From Vicia villosa (taxonomy: Eukaryota; Streptophyta; Magnoliopsida; Fabales; Fabaceae), in assembly GCF_029867415.1 (NCBI RefSeq), contig NW_026705416.1:186001-250000 (forward strand): a stretch of DNA of 64,000 bases. Direction: 5' to 3'. This document shows positions 1 to 12,740 of this stretch, one piece after another. How positions within the stretch are numbered: the stretch's first letter is position 1; each line of letters opens with the position of its first letter. A program made the translations under genes and the position numbers. The notes beneath the pieces were generated by a model, which saw only the letters and a list, made by a program, of their open reading frames with translations, was not told the origin of the DNA and did no database searches.

Positions 1-624
1 ACATAGTCAGCAAAAGCAGTTGAAGCATGGCTCGAGGTAGTTGACAAAAGAGTGAAACATTAAATGCAGCAGTGTACTATTCACGTAAAGTATTAAATGC
101 TTCTCAACGGTCACATTTTTCTCACTGCCTATATAAAGAAGTTCTGATGCTGAAGCAGCTAACAACACTCTCGCTCTAAGTACCAAAACGCTGCCAAAAT
201 GTTGTCACACAAAATAGCAAGAAACTTCATCTTCAACCTCACAACTTAATTTGTAATATCCTAGTGAGTGTTTAGAACTTAAACTTGAGAGAAAAATCAC
301 TTGGTGATTATAGCTTATTAAGAAGCAAATTAAACTCTTGTAATATTTCTTTACATCTTTGTAAAAGGAATTTCCTAGAGTGATCAAGTTGTGATCTGTA
401 TACTCTAGAAGACTTAGAAGTTGTCTAAGTGGAGAACCATTATATTCAAGATTGATTAGTGGATTAAATCCTCAGTTGAGGTAAATCACTCTGTCAGGGG
501 TGGACTGGAGTAGTTTGGTTAACAACGAACCAGGATAAAAATAATTGTGTGATTATTTTTTATCTACTACTTTTAGAAACAACCCTTATTCAATCCCCCT
601 TTTTAAGTGTTTTTCACTCCTTCA
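1..624 (+). mobile_element. 3' part of a Sirevirus-type LTR, cut by window edge
   Basis: This stretch aligns by eye with about 35,680-36,338, the solo LTR of the same family. Shared landmarks are the GCTCGAGGTAGTTGACAAAA block near 31, the TATATAAAGAAGTTCTGATG promoter-like block near 130, the block ending AACCAGGATAAAAATAA near 540, and the terminus ACTCCTTCA at 616-624. The left end is outside the window. No tRNA primer-binding site follows position 624, so this is a solo LTR or a 3' LTR rather than a 5' LTR. Short ORFs inside it are not genes. Confidence 0.85.
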
Positions 625-1792
625 ATATTTTCCAACAGTCACAGCTTTGAAAAAGAGAAAGTTGAACAAGAACGTGTCTCTCTCCCATGGTGAGTGGTGC
701 ACTATTACTATAGTTGATCTTATCTTCTAAAAACACTTTCGTTGACTGAGTGTAGTTACAAACAAGGAATCATTACAAACTAAGTAACTCTTCTTATATT
801 TAAAGGTCTTACTACCTCGCCATCGTCAGAAGGTGCATTTCAACAAGAGCAAGTCTTCCAAAACTACTAATGAAACGAAGGTACCTTTGCTGGAAATAAA
901 GAGGGAAGTGTGTTCTGGTTCAAAGAAAGAAGTGTTCAACAATGTCACAAATGTTGAAACATCTATTAGAATATCCAAAACAGGGAAAACATCTATAACT
1001 AAGATGAAGTCCCTCAAGAAAAAGCATGATCAAATACTTGATTCAGACTAAGATGTTGATGAAGATTGGGTCAATTTCATTGGACTAGGAGGTAGAGTTG
1101 GATAGCTACTAAAGGTTGTAACTTATAAAAAACGTGTGTCTCCTGTTGAGTCTGGTTTCCTTTATTGAGTCTTTTTGTTTTTCTTTTCCTTTCTTCCTTT
1201 TGCAGTCCAGAAAAGTGTTTGTAAGTCTAGTATAAGTCTAGTATGCAACTATTTAGGGAGAGCATGACTATCCATCACGCGTGTCTTTAAGTCAGTCTTG
1301 TTTACATTCAAACTGCTTCTATGGTTGTTAACAGGTTGTCCCATTGGATGTTTTAACACCCTGTCTATTGTGTCTTTTCCTTTTGTGTCTTGTGGTCAGA
1401 GTTATGAGCATAGTAGTATCTTGTGCTCTTAATTATGTATGCTGCTTCTGCTGCATGTTCTTCTAATGTGTTGGGTTAGGATAGTTCAATATTGTGTTCA
1501 ATCTAGTTTTCTTGTGCTTCTAGTAAAGGTGTTTCTTCCTCTTGAGGGGAAGATTTGTCTCTCTATGATGGGAATTGGGTCTTTATTTCAGGGGGAGAGT
1601 CTTGCATCTTCTTCCTCAAGTATAAAGTTTTCAAGCTTAACATGTAACTTATTTTTGGGTAACAGCTTTATCTCTGACATATCTTTGTGCAGTTTGCTTT
1701 GTGGTTTTATTCATCTACCTTGTGGTTTTATTCATCTCTCTAGTATGATTAGTATTTGGTTATTTTAGCCAAAATTTACCAAAGTGGGAGAT
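625..1792 (+). mobile_element. Degenerate retroelement 3' internal region with polypurine tract
   Basis: A small lysine-rich reading frame at 833-1051 (72 codons) is followed by low-complexity sequence with stops in all frames. The stretch ends in AAAGTGGGAGA (1781-1791) directly before TGTTAG, the usual arrangement of a polypurine tract in front of a plant Ty1/copia 3' LTR. I read it as the 3' non-coding part of an old copia element. I recognise no domain in the small ORF, and the element family is inferred only from the tract and the LTR start. Confidence 0.45.
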
Positions 1793-2620
1793 TGTTAGTT
1801 CCATAGTTTTAGGATTGGCACAATTTTGCTAAAAAATGATTCACTGCAAAAATGTTACGGAAGATGTTCTAACATGTTGCTCATGAAAGATGTAGTGACA
1901 GATGTTGTGACATGTTATACCAAAACATTAGCAAAGGATATTTTAAGTTTTATATCTCCAGCTGTATACAAGTTGTCAAAATTGGATGTTAAGACAATTT
2001 AGGAAAATTGATATTTGTGTTCCAAGATTTAAGGAGATTTATCTATATAATTGGTGCATCACTCAACTTGTGGATCAAGAAATATCTCGGTGCATATTTC
2101 GAAGCCCGTGAACTGTAGATGATTATTTAAAGTGAAGACCCGACCTAATGCAACTTGAACTTTTCATATTTTGTAAATTAGGGGGAAGCTTAGAGTTTAC
2201 AGGTTTGAGAGTCTCTTGTGTAGTTTTGAGTCACCCTTGTATCTTCTGATACTTTTGGTAGACATAAGGTTCTCACTCAGAAGCCTTTAGGTAATGAGTT
2301 GGGTTTTTTTTCACTCTTGAAGCTTTTAATACTGTTAGATATCATTGATGTGATTTAGGAAGTCGAATGGTGATTTTCCATGTGTAGATGTTGATTTCTA
2401 GGTAGACGTTGCACTGGGTAGTGATTAAGTGAGAAGTTGTAAACTTGGACTGTTTAGCTTTGAATTGATACTACTACTAGTAGATTTCCTTCTTGGCTTG
2501 GTAACCCTCATATTAGGTGTTGAGAGCAAGTGAATGAACAAAACTTCCTTGCTTGATAATGGACTTCATTATATAGCAAGTGAATGAACAAAATTAGTGG
2601 ATTTCCTTCTTGACTATACC
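1793..2620 (+). mobile_element. Putative copia 3' LTR, right end not defined
   Basis: The stretch begins TGTTAGTTCC directly after a polypurine tract and has a promoter-like TCTATATAATTGG near 2042 followed by LTR-like sequence. No clear CA terminus or second LTR was found. Near the right end GCAAGTGAATGAACAAAA occurs twice (about 2527 and 2576), and a TAGTRGATTTCCTTCTTG block occurs twice (about 2479 and 2600). This suggests a small rearrangement at the terminus. Confidence 0.4.
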
Positions 2621-3099
2621 TTAGCCTCTCAAGGTTTTATGCTTTTATTGACGTTTTCCCTTTTAAAAATATACTTCAGTGGCAACTTTATTGTATTTTG
2701 AGCGTTTGTACGTTCGAGTATTTTTCATACTGCCAAATATTAATTAACAAAGAATCTGGTTTGCTTCAAATTAGTATTTGGTTTTTTTGTAAAGGGAGCT
2801 GTGATTTAGAACCTCATAAATATTGCATTTAATTTTTATCCCAAACCAATTAGATGTAAGACTAACCATTATTAATTCAATAAGAATTTCCTTTTTGAAG
2901 TGAGCCATGAACAATCCTAAAACAAAGTAAGCACAATTGTTCCTAAAAATTTTGAAAAATAAAAAACCACCTCTAGTAGAAAAAAAATACTTCTTTGGGA
3001 GAGGAACACTACATATAAGTTTAGTCATATTTTAGTAAATTTTAATCACACTTTTCTCTTTTACCCCTTTAAACATTATCTAAATGAATCTTATATACA
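2621..3099. other. AT-rich spacer, nothing recognised
   Basis: There are only short chance ORFs. Similarity to the 14.85 kb block begins just to the right, around 3100. Confidence 0.5.
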
Positions 3100-3703
3100 C
3101 ATTTCTTGTAAATTTAAAGTCAAGAGTATGATGGAAAGAGTCAGTATAACTCCTTATTAAGAACAACATAGAATAATCCAATTGCAAAACCTTTAGATTC
3201 ATATATTATAAAACATATTAGTAGAAAGTCTCACTTATAAATTTTTTTATTGCTGTTATTTGTGCTTGTACATTCTTCAATAAGTTAAGGATATGCCAAT
3301 TGTATTAGAGTATCTCTTATACTAATTTTATTATAAAATTATTTTTCATAAAAAAATCATAAGTGTGTTAACAACAAAACATTTACTAACATTTCATATA
3401 TCAATAACAATAAAGGTATTTCGAATTTAACAACTCAAAATAAAATATCATGGCAAATATTCAGCAACATGATTGTCTAAGTGACTTTTCATAACTCATT
3501 AATCATCCAAATTGAATTCAAATGGAATAATAAAATAATGTTTGGAGTGGATTTCAATCATGTAAACCAAATTACATAATAAAAAATCTTTAATGGTTCA
3601 AACAACTAAAAAGCAGAATAAAATGAAAAACTAGCGGAAAACTCGTTCCAAAAGCAAGTTCGAAGAGGCAACATGAAACTAAATATCAATAACTTTCATC
3701 TTA

Positions 3704-5893
3704 TCATTCGCCAACTTTCAGAGCTATTTGCTTACAAATTGGACAAACATTCTTCAACAACAACCATTGCTTGATGCATTCAAGGTGATATATATGTCTA
3801 CAATCCAATTTTCCAATAATTTCCCCTTCCACATAGTAGTCCTAATAAACATAAGAATGAAGTTTAGATTTGGAAAAGCAAACATGCTCATGCATTAATT
3901 TTTTAAAATTATCATTAAACTTAATTCATTTTTACAAAATAAGTTTTTAAAATGAAACACATTATTTTTGTTTAAAACTCTTTTAAGCAACTATAACAAT
4001 AAATGACAGGAAAAAAGATAAATTTCATTTGCAAAGTTAAGAAACATGTAGTTGGCATCACCTGACATATTGTGCATATTTCATTTTGTGTACTTGTTTC
4101 ATTTGGATTTGAGATGTAAAATTGTGTCTCAATAAATGTGAGGATCTCTTCTTCAGTGAGCCCTATCTCGAGCCTCCTAATATGTTCCTCGATGTCTAAA
4201 ATCACCTGTACAATAATATAATTTATTATTTTTAATTAAATGTATGTCTAGTAATCCTAATTAATCTCAAGTCTAGCTTTATTTATTTATTCTAAATTAA
4301 ATTTGGAAATTCAAACATGGTGAATTAAGATGAAAATCTTAAATTTAGTATTAAATTTATAAAATAAATAATAAATTATACATTGATAAATACATAATAA
4401 TTTTTACCTCGTATGGCCAATCGTCTATATGGTGTAGCATGTTGAAACGTTCTTGAGAATCAATCATATCTAACACAATTGAATAATCAATTATCTGCAT
4501 GTCCTGTGTCACACATTTGCAAGATATAAAAGTGAAATAAAGTATAAGTTTAAAATAAAATTGTATAATAATTAGAAAAATAATTTAGTTATAAGAAAAA
4601 AAATCTGAAAAATATATATTGTATGAAAATTTATTTACCTCTGTCCTTAAGGAGCCACCATTGCGCAGATACTGTAGGGAGCTAAAAACCTGTTACATAT
4701 ATTATATATTCAAATATTTAAGTTATAATTGAATAAATAAATGCTAGTTTAATAAACATCATAATACCAATTAAAATAAATTTCTATGATAGATTTCTAA
4801 CAACTTAATCATATCAATGTAACTAGCAACTTAATTATAGAAATTCGACATTTGCGCACACATATATAGCTATGGTAAATAAATCTAGAATATATGATAT
4901 ATTATTGATGGTAAATTAATTGGTATTAATCCTAAATCCAAATATTATTAACAATTAATTAAGAAAGTAAGGTGAAAATACCTGATCCCTAAGTCTGTTT
5001 CTTTGAGCCCTAAATTCGGGAGAAGTTGAGGTGAGAATATGGTTATTACCCAGACGAAGATTCCCTGATCTAGGTAATGATATACATGTGTGCATGTACT
5101 GGTTAGATTCATCAGCAGTAAGAAAACTTCGTCTAGGAGGAGGTAGAAGATGGTTTAGGTGGTAACTACTTGTCGAAGGATCTGAATGCGGTTGTGGTTG
5201 TTGTGGTACATAACTATTAGACTGCACATGAACATTAGATGGAGCGAAAAACATACCCACACGACCTCCTGGTAAAAGCCTTACATATTCTTGCATATTT
5301 ATAGTTCGGTGAACATATGTATCATCACTTCTCTGTTGAATAGAATCAAATAATTCTAAGTTGTTATTGTCGTTGTTGTTAAAACCATTAAACCCCCAAC
5401 TTGGGTTTTGAAAGGATGAAGATGATCCTGCTTCAGAAGAAAATAAATTATTATTTCTTTGAAAAAGTGATGTACTCGTTGCTGTCTGAGTTGTTCCTCC
5501 TGTCATTATGGAAGGATATAGAGATGAACCAAAGAGTCTCGGCGGAGACGAGTCAGAAGAAATAGAAGTCAGATTGTCATTATAATGATTGATATTAGTG
5601 GTTGTTGGAAGTACCGTAGGAGAGGGATAATGATTATCATTAGTAGCGTTACTAGTAGCAGTGTTTATTGTGTTTGAGTAGTGAGAAATATGAGTGGGTT
5701 GAAGAGGATTGTTTTGCATGATATTGTCGGGTACAACTTGATTATTGGTTCCAATAGATCCTGTGGGATTGTTGAAAGCAAAAGAAGAAGAAGAAGAATT
5801 AGAGGCCAACAAATATCTCAAAGCTCTATCATCACGATTGCGAGTTGGACTGCCATCTTCATTCAAATTTGCTAAACGAAATTGATGACTCAT
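3704..5893 (-). CDS. RING-H2 E3 ubiquitin ligase, MBR/HIP1/RHG1A type, five coding exons
   Basis: Coding exons are 5893-4982, 4689-4639, 4503-4408, 4205-4062 and 3841-3704. All introns have GT-AG borders and phase 0, giving 446 residues. Residues 1-304 form an Asn/Ser/Pro-rich, probably disordered region. EFRAQRNRLRD opens the conserved part, followed by the helical block before the RING that is typical of this plant family. The RING-H2 ligands are Cys397, Cys400, Cys415, His417, His420, Cys423, Cys434 and Cys437 (spacing C2C14C1H2H2C10C2C), with Trp427 at the E2-binding position. The protein should transfer ubiquitin from an E2 to an unknown substrate. I chose the ATG at 5893 because a 5'UTR intron acceptor sits at 5911-5912 and the paralogue at 17292 keeps the same junction. 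The ATG at 5932 would lie in the intron. The ligand spacing is seen directly; the substrate is unknown. Confidence 0.85.
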
Positions 5894-6573
5894 TCTTACT
5901 AACTTGTTACCTACATGCACACCAAGGAACAACTATATAATAACTCCCATACATCTTACACGTAGATGATAATAATAGTTTTAAAAAATAAAAATAATCA
6001 TTAATTATTTGTATAAAATATTATATGAATGTTCGACCACAAACATTATATATCTAAGGTACCGGAAATATCTTCAATCAAATTTATTATACTGGTTTAA
6101 TGTAAATATATTAATCTCTATCCTCAAATTATTTTAAGAAAACAAAAAATAGAAAAAAAATATTTAAATAAAATGACATAAATTATCGGGTTTCAATTCT
6201 TTCAAACAGTAACTTTTAACTGTAATTTTATACGGAAAAATAAACTATGAGATAAGGTATTTTATCAATAAAGTAGATAGATTTTATTTTGCTAAAGAGC
6301 CAAAGTTAAAACAGATATATGACATCGATTTGAATTTGAAACCTCAATGTTTTATACATTTCTCTAAGTTTATACTAAGTACTATAACAATAATTTTTGA
6401 AAATTTTAATACAAATTGCTTATAAGAAAATTAAAGAAATAATAGAAAAGGTTGTTTTGAAAATTGTGTGATAAACTCTTGAAAATTGTGTGATAAATTT
6501 CTTTTCGTTTGCAGAATTCAAAGTTTAGTGACAAATGATTATAAAACAAAAAGTTTAGTTCCCAATTGTATAC

Positions 6574-6700
6574 CTCAATAGATTGGAGATGAATAGCTCA
6601 ATATCAAACTGAATTCTTTCTCGATCTCTTTTACTCTTTCTTTTATGTGAATATGAAATACAAATGTGAAGTGAGAAATGAGAAGAGTTTCAATTTATAG
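6574..6700 (-). promoter_or_regulatory. TATA box and non-coding first exon of the RING-H2 gene
   Basis: On the minus strand CTATAAATTG (6691-6700) is followed by a purine/pyrimidine-rich leader ending CTATTGAG at 6574, then GTATAC, a splice donor. This gives a 5'UTR exon of roughly 90 bases and an intron reaching 5911. The same layout (TATA, leader, GTATA donor) occurs at 17952-18095, 59300-59420 and 60775-60900, which supports it as a real 5' end. The transcription start is inferred from the TATA position. Confidence 0.65.
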
Positions 6701-6850
6701 AGAAATTTGAGGGTCTGTATCTTGCTCAAATAATATTTTTATAGAAATTCGTTTTCATATAAAAGGACATTGTAAATGAGTGACCGTATGCTGACTAACA
6801 TTTTGTCATAATTCATCCTCTTGTTACCGATATCTTTTTATGGATTATTT

Positions 6851-7125
6851 GATTTTTTTTTTATTCCTAATCGGTTTGTTGACCATGGCAACAATTTTTA
6901 TCATATTTCTTTTTTTTATCACATTTTGTCATATTTCTTCTTCGGTTCTTTTTCTATATTTACTAGCATTCCAATTTTTCAATAGGTGCAATGTATAAAT
7001 AGACTTTCTATAATTAGTTAAGGAAAATTATAATTGTTTCTTATTTTAGAAAAATAACATAATATTCTGTATGCAGAATTCATTGAATCTAATTTTAACT
7101 TTTCTTTTAGATGATCTAAGCAAGT
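6851..7125. other. AT-rich spacer upstream of the RING gene
   Basis: I see no gene or element here. Similarity to the upstream regions of the other copies fades near 6835. Confidence 0.5.
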
Positions 7126-7354
7126 TAGATCCATGAATTGACAATGAAAAACTCCATTGATGGAGGAAGAAGATGAATAACGAAATGATAGAGAGATGCA
7201 AAAAGAAAAGATCTATTGATTTATTGTTATTGAAAAATGGTTACAATGTAATTGATATATGAAGTTAGTTATAACTAACTAACTAATTCAGTCAGGGCAT
7301 AGCTAACAAAAACTATCCACAACCAATCATCCTTCCACTCAGCATATTTTGTCA
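7126..7354 (-). repeat. Second, outer copy of a short copia LTR
   Basis: Nearly identical to 7383-7618 but lacking about 8 bases near its start. On the minus strand it runs TGACAAAATATGC to GGATCTA. It is separated from the inner LTR only by a 24-C run plus a few bases, so the two LTRs are in tandem at the 3' side of the element. Confidence 0.8.
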
Positions 7355-7382
7355 CCCCCCCCCCCCCCCCCCCCCCCCACAA
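7355..7382. repeat. 24-base homopolymer C run between two LTRs
   Basis: Twenty-four consecutive C (7355-7378), then ACAA. On the element strand this reads TTGT followed by a long G-run directly before a TGACAAA LTR start. It therefore sits where a polypurine tract would sit. The length may be partly a sequencing or assembly effect. Confidence 0.8.
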
Positions 7383-7618
7383 TGGATCCATGAATTGACA
7401 ATGAAAAACTCCATTTATGGAGGAAGAAGATGAATAAGGAAATGATAGAGAGATGCAAAAAGAAAAGCTCTATTGATTTATTGTTATTGAAAAATGGTTA
7501 CAATGTAATTGATATATGAAGTTAGTTATAACTAACTAACTAATTCAGTCAGGGCATAGCTAACAAAAACTATCCCCAACCAATCATCCTTCCACGTCAA
7601 CTTCAGCATATTTTGTCA
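7383..7618 (-). repeat. 3' LTR of minus-strand copia, 236 bp
   Basis: On the minus strand this LTR begins TGACAAAATATGC after a 12-G polypurine run (7619-7630), which itself forms the last codons of the RNase H ORF. It ends CATGGATCCA. Its near-copy is at 7126-7354. Confidence 0.8.
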
Positions 7619-10600
7619 CCCCCCCCCCCCAAGCTTGAGGTTGATATATGTTGATCGATCCAAGCTTGGACAAACATATGTATGAAAAGGTCGAGGACCT
7701 AATGCTTTAGTAAAAACATCAGTTGCTTGAGCTTGGGACGAGACCGGTAGTAAACGCATAACACCCACTTGTAACTTCTCACACACTAAATGACAATCTA
7801 TATCGAGATGCTTAATACGTTCATGGAAAACTGGATTGGCAGAGATGTGAATGGCGCTTTGACTATCGCAATAAAGAACATGCAGTCGTGAAGGATGTTG
7901 GTGTAAATCATGGAGCAAGAAGCATAGCCATTGGAGTTCACGCGTAGCAGAAGCTAGAGCTCGATACTTAGCTTCAGCTGAAGAGAAACTAACCGTGAGT
8001 TGTTTCTTAGCTTTCCATGACACTAATGATTGCCCAATAAAGAAGCAATAACCTGAGATGGATCTTCTTGTATCAATAAAACCTCCCTAGTTAGCATCGC
8101 TGAATCCAGAAATCTGCAAATCTGAAGCTTGAGAAAGGAAGATACCTCGAGCTGGAGATTGCTTGAGATATGGAAGAACGCGAAGAGTGACCTTATAATG
8201 AGCTTCAGTGGGAGCACTCATGAATTGGCTTAGTTGTTGTGTGGCAAATGCTATATTTGGTCGTGTAGTGGTGAGGTAAAGAAGCCTACCCATCAATCTT
8301 CTATAGGCAGTGACATCTGAGAAAGCAGATCCATCATCTTGTTATAGTCGAGAAGAAGCATCCAAAGGTGTGGAGACAGGTTTGCAGCCTGCAAGACCTG
8401 CATCATGCAATAACTCAAGGCAGTATTTACGTTGGCAAAGTGTGATTCCTTTCGAGGATCTAGAAACCTCGAGTCTCAAGAAGAACTTCAGCTGCCCTAA
8501 GTCCTTGATTTGAAATGTGTTATCTAAAGCCTTTTTAAAATCAGTAAAAACATCAATAGATGTTCCAGCTAAAACTATGTCATCCACATACACAAGAATA
8601 GCCGTGAAGGAGGAAGAATCAGATTTTGTGAAAAGAGTGTGATCAACATGTGTATGAGTAAAACCTTGAGTCTGCAGAAAAGTAGTTAACTTTTCAAACC
8701 ACTGGCGGCTTGCTTGCTTCAAGCCATAAAGAGATTTGTTGAGCTTGCAAACTTAACCAGCTTTAGAAGATTGGACACCTTGTGGTAGCTTCGTATAGAC
8801 AGCTTCGTGGAGATCACCACGCAGAAATGCATTATTCACATCCAACTGATGAAGGTGCCAACCATGTATTGCTGCAAGAGCCAAAAGGACATGTATAGTA
8901 GAGAGTTTTGCCATGGGTGAAAAGGTTTCCAAATAATCCAGCCCTTCTGTTTGATTGAAACCTTGTGCCACAAGTCTTGCTTTGAATCTCTCAATAGATC
9001 CATGTGCATGTCTCCTTATTTTGTACACCCATTTACTTCCAATGGGAGAAGCATTAGAAGGCAGATCCACTAGGTCCCATGTATGATTGTGATTCAAAGC
9101 ATTCAACTCAAGTTGCATAGCCTGTATCCATTGAGGGTCCTTGCTAGCTGCCTGATAACTAGCTGGTTCAGTTTCAAAAGATAGAGCCATAACATAAGCT
9201 TCGTGGGAGGGAGATAGATGAGAATATGTAAGATAGTTAGCAATGGGATAATGACTAGTGGAGGAAGTAATAGAGTTACACACACAGTCCTTCAAATGAG
9301 AAGGTGGTTTAGATACTCTAACAGACTTTCTGTGTCATTAGATGAAGAAATAGAAGTCTGTGGAATGAAAGATTGACCCTGATCAGTGGAATCAGGTGGA
9401 CTATCAGTGGTGCTAGTATGAACATTATCATTCAAGCATTGCTCATCATGAGCAGATGACACAATAGGATTGTCATGTTCAGTAGGAACAAACTAGACAC
9501 TATAATCAGAAGGCAGCATTGCCCTATCTACAGGATTATGCAAGGAATCAATAATTGTTGGTAGATCAGGTACATTGGCAGACTGATCAGAATATATGCA
9601 AGTAGGAATGTGATCCCTTGACTTATCATGAAAAGGAAACTCCATGTCAATGAATTTTACATTTATGGAAATAACAATTTCATAAGTTATGACATTTAGA
9701 AGAACATAACCCTTCATACCTTGCTTGTATACCAAGAAAGCATACTTTCTTGCTTTTGAGTTAAATTTGTTTATGTTGTTAGGTAGTGTAGAACCATAGC
9801 TCAAACAGCAAAAAACTCTAAGAGAACTCAAATCAGGTAATTTTCCATATAGCACTTCATAAGATGATTTGTTCATCAATAGCTTTGTAGGAATCCTGTT
9901 CATGAGAAACAAAACATGAAGAACAACATAAGACCAGAACTTCTTAGGTAATTTGGATTGAAACATTAAAGCTCTGCTTATGTTCAATATGTGCTGATGT
10001 CTTCTCTCCACTCTTCCATATTGTTATGGTGTATACACACAACTCTTTTGATGGATGATTCCTTTAGAAGCATAATAAACTGGCATATGTAATTCAGTTC
10101 CATTATCACTTCTAACAGCTTTAATCTTCTTATCAAATTATGTTTCTACCATGGCAACAAATTCTTGTACTCTTTGACACACTTCAGATTTAGACGTCAA
10201 CATAACCACCCAAACATGTCTACTATGGTCATAAAGTATAGTCAAGAAATATCTAAAACCATGGCCAGAAACAATATTAAAAGGGTCCCATACATCAAGG
10301 TGAATTAGATCAAACACATGAAGAGCATTGTTATTACTAATAGGAAAAGACAAACATTTATGTCTGGATTGCTGACATACATCACAAGCTGTATGAATGC
10401 TCTTAAGAATAAAACTATACACTTTACTCTTGCTTTCCATTCTGTCATATGATAAATGCCCTAGCCTTAGATGCCATAAAATTGCTAGAGCTAACTCAAC
10501 AGCTTTATTGTTACAAGTGAAAATACTAGAAACAAATCCTGCATCTTTCTCTCTACAAGGTTTGTAAGCAGCTTCCAAATAGTATAGTCCATTAAGTTCT

Positions 10601-11652
10601 CTAGATGAACCATTTTCCTCAAGTACTTCCTTGCCTGTGTAACACACTTATCAGCTTCAAAACTTAAGATACATCCATGCTCTTTACATAATTTTGAAAC
10701 AAATATTAGATTCACTTCAAACTGTGGCAAGATAGGACATTCTCAATAATTAGCTCACTAGATAACTTCACCCTACGACATATAGAAGCTTCTATCAAAT
10801 TTCCATTAGGTAAATTAACTACCATTGGACTTATCTTCTCATATTTAATAAAACTTTCTAAAGAGTGGCTGATATGATGAGTTGCCCCTATGTCCAAAAT
10901 CCAATCAACACTACTTTGTGTATTGAAACTAGCAGCATAGGGTTTAGAATTACCTCCCTTAGTGAGATTCACTGATCCTATGCTCTTCTCCAGTAGTATC
11001 ATTAAGTTTGCATATTGCTCCTTAGGTAATGTCATACTACCATTCTCATTTTTTGAAGCTGTAGCAGCCTTTAAGTCTGAATCTTCAGCATCCACTTAAT
11101 TAGCATAAGATGTTGATGAGTTGCCTTTGCCAAAACTAGATGGATAACCATGTTTTCTGTAGCAACTATAAATTATGTGACCTGTTTTTCCACAATAAGT
11201 GCAAACTTTCACATTACCTCTACCTCTTCCTGCAAAAGGGTTTCCATTACCTCTTCCTCTTCCAAACTGCTTTGATTCTTCAACAGCATTAACCATGCCC
11301 AAAGCTTCTTCTACCACATTGCCAGCAGAAAAACTTAAACCACATATCTTCCTCTCTTGCTGCATGACCATAGATAATACCTTGTTGATTTGTGGCAATG
11401 GATCCATTAACAAAACTTATGACACAACACCATGATACTCTTCATTCAATCCTATTAAAAACTGAATGATTCTATCTTCAGCTCTAAAACTTCAACTATT
11501 TTGCATTTCCATACACGCACAGGCCACACGACAAGTACAATTCGGCATAGGTCTATACTGATCAAGCTCTTCTCATAAACTTCTCAACTCAGTAAAATAA
11601 TCAAAAAATTTCTTATTACCTTGTTTCAAATTCGATATTTCTTGATATAGTT
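7619..11652 (-). pseudogene. Ty1/copia gag-pol remnant
   Basis: Read from high to low coordinates, the domains are in copia order. A gag tail with a CCHC knuckle (CTYCGKTGHIIYSC) lies in 11413-11096. The protease block 11095-10712 reads WILDIGATHH, so the catalytic D-T/S-G has become D-I-G. Integrase pieces are at 10647-10138 and 10011-9493. Reverse transcriptase pieces are at 9295-8753 and 8722-8342, with YVDD in ILVYVDDIVLAG. RNase H is at 8296-7616. Frames change several times and stops interrupt every domain, so the element cannot make its own proteins. The 5' end (gag start, primer site, 5' LTR) is missing, because the sequence breaks at 11,652 where another LTR begins. Confidence 0.9.
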
Positions 11653-12740
11653 GTTAGAACATGGTTTGGTTCTAATCATATCTTAGTGTTTTGATGGTAA
11701 CAATTAAATAAATTTTGTATAAGTAAATGTGGTACTTTGATTATATGTTTATCATTTCAAAAGATGTTCTAATACAAGTGCCATCAGAACATGAACAAAC
11801 GCTAAAAAGAAAAGCCGCTGAAGTTCTAATGAAGTAGCTTCTGAATGCACCAACCGCTGTAGACGGAGTCTATTACAAGTTACATTCACAAGTCAGAACA
11901 GAAGTTATGAATAAATGCAAAGTTCTAAATCAAGATAAGATGCCGTTAAAAACATAATGATTAAAAAGACGGCTCAAGCACTAAAATGAAATAGTTCCCA
12001 AGGTTGATTAAAGAAGCAACGCACATGTGGCTCGTTGGAGAAAAAAAACAAAAAGCACACACGCAAGCATTTAATGCTCTCTCTGAAGATCAAGATAACG
12101 GACAAATTCTTGAAGCTATATATAGAAGAATCTTTGAAAAGAATTATGAGAGCATATATACTAAGAACCAGGGAGAAACGACGAACAAAAGAAAAGCTTA
12201 CATAGAAAAAGGAAAGAACAAGAACGCATATACAATTGAAGAAGTCTTACGCTGAAGAAAATTATCTTTACTATTTTAAGTTCGTATCTCTTGTACTAAA
12301 AACTTAGTGAAATATTAGAGTTAGAGAATAAGAGAAAGAGGGACACAAGCGGTATATCCTGGTTCCTCCCACAAATTTGGGGTAGTCCAGTCCCCTTGCA
12401 CATCCAAGGGATTTTACTATAATCAAATCTGATTACAAATTCTCCAGCACACAAGCAAGATACTTCTAGTGCTCAAACCCTCAAGTAAGAGATTTCTATT
12501 GCTCAAGAAAATAGACAAGAGACTTCCATATGGTCAAGCACACAAGCAAGCTACTTTTTATAATCTAACTTAGAGATGAGAGGTTGTTTAAGAGTTACAC
12601 TTGATATACAATCAGAGTTATAAATAGAATACAACACATATGACTCTTAAGACTTAAGAACTTCTAGAATGTATAATTGTTAGGAAATTCTAATTTAAAC
12701 TTGTGCTTTTGATTTGACAGAGTAACAACTCTTTGTTTGT
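11653..12740 (+). mobile_element. Decayed LTR resembling the Sirevirus LTR family
   Basis: It starts TGTTAGAACATGGTTTGGTT followed by TTTTGATGGTAACAATTAA, close to the start of the LTR at 35,208. It shares the pattern of repeated GAAGTTCTRA and ATCAGAAC blocks. A leader-like stretch with GTAGTCCAGTCCCC lies near 12,385. No CA end or target-site duplication was identified, so the right border is approximate. It cuts off the 5' part of the copia remnant on its left. The 83-codon ORF at 12004-12255 lies inside this LTR and is not a gene. Confidence 0.45.

Noticed and set aside
5894..5932. Upstream ATG adding 13 residues to the intact RING protein
   Set aside because: A conserved intron acceptor lies between it and the coding start, and the same arrangement occurs in the paralogue, so this ATG would be intronic.
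12004..12255. 83-codon ORF on the plus strand
   Set aside because: Lies inside a Sirevirus-like LTR and lacks any domain; the similar LTR at 35,208 gives comparable chance frames.
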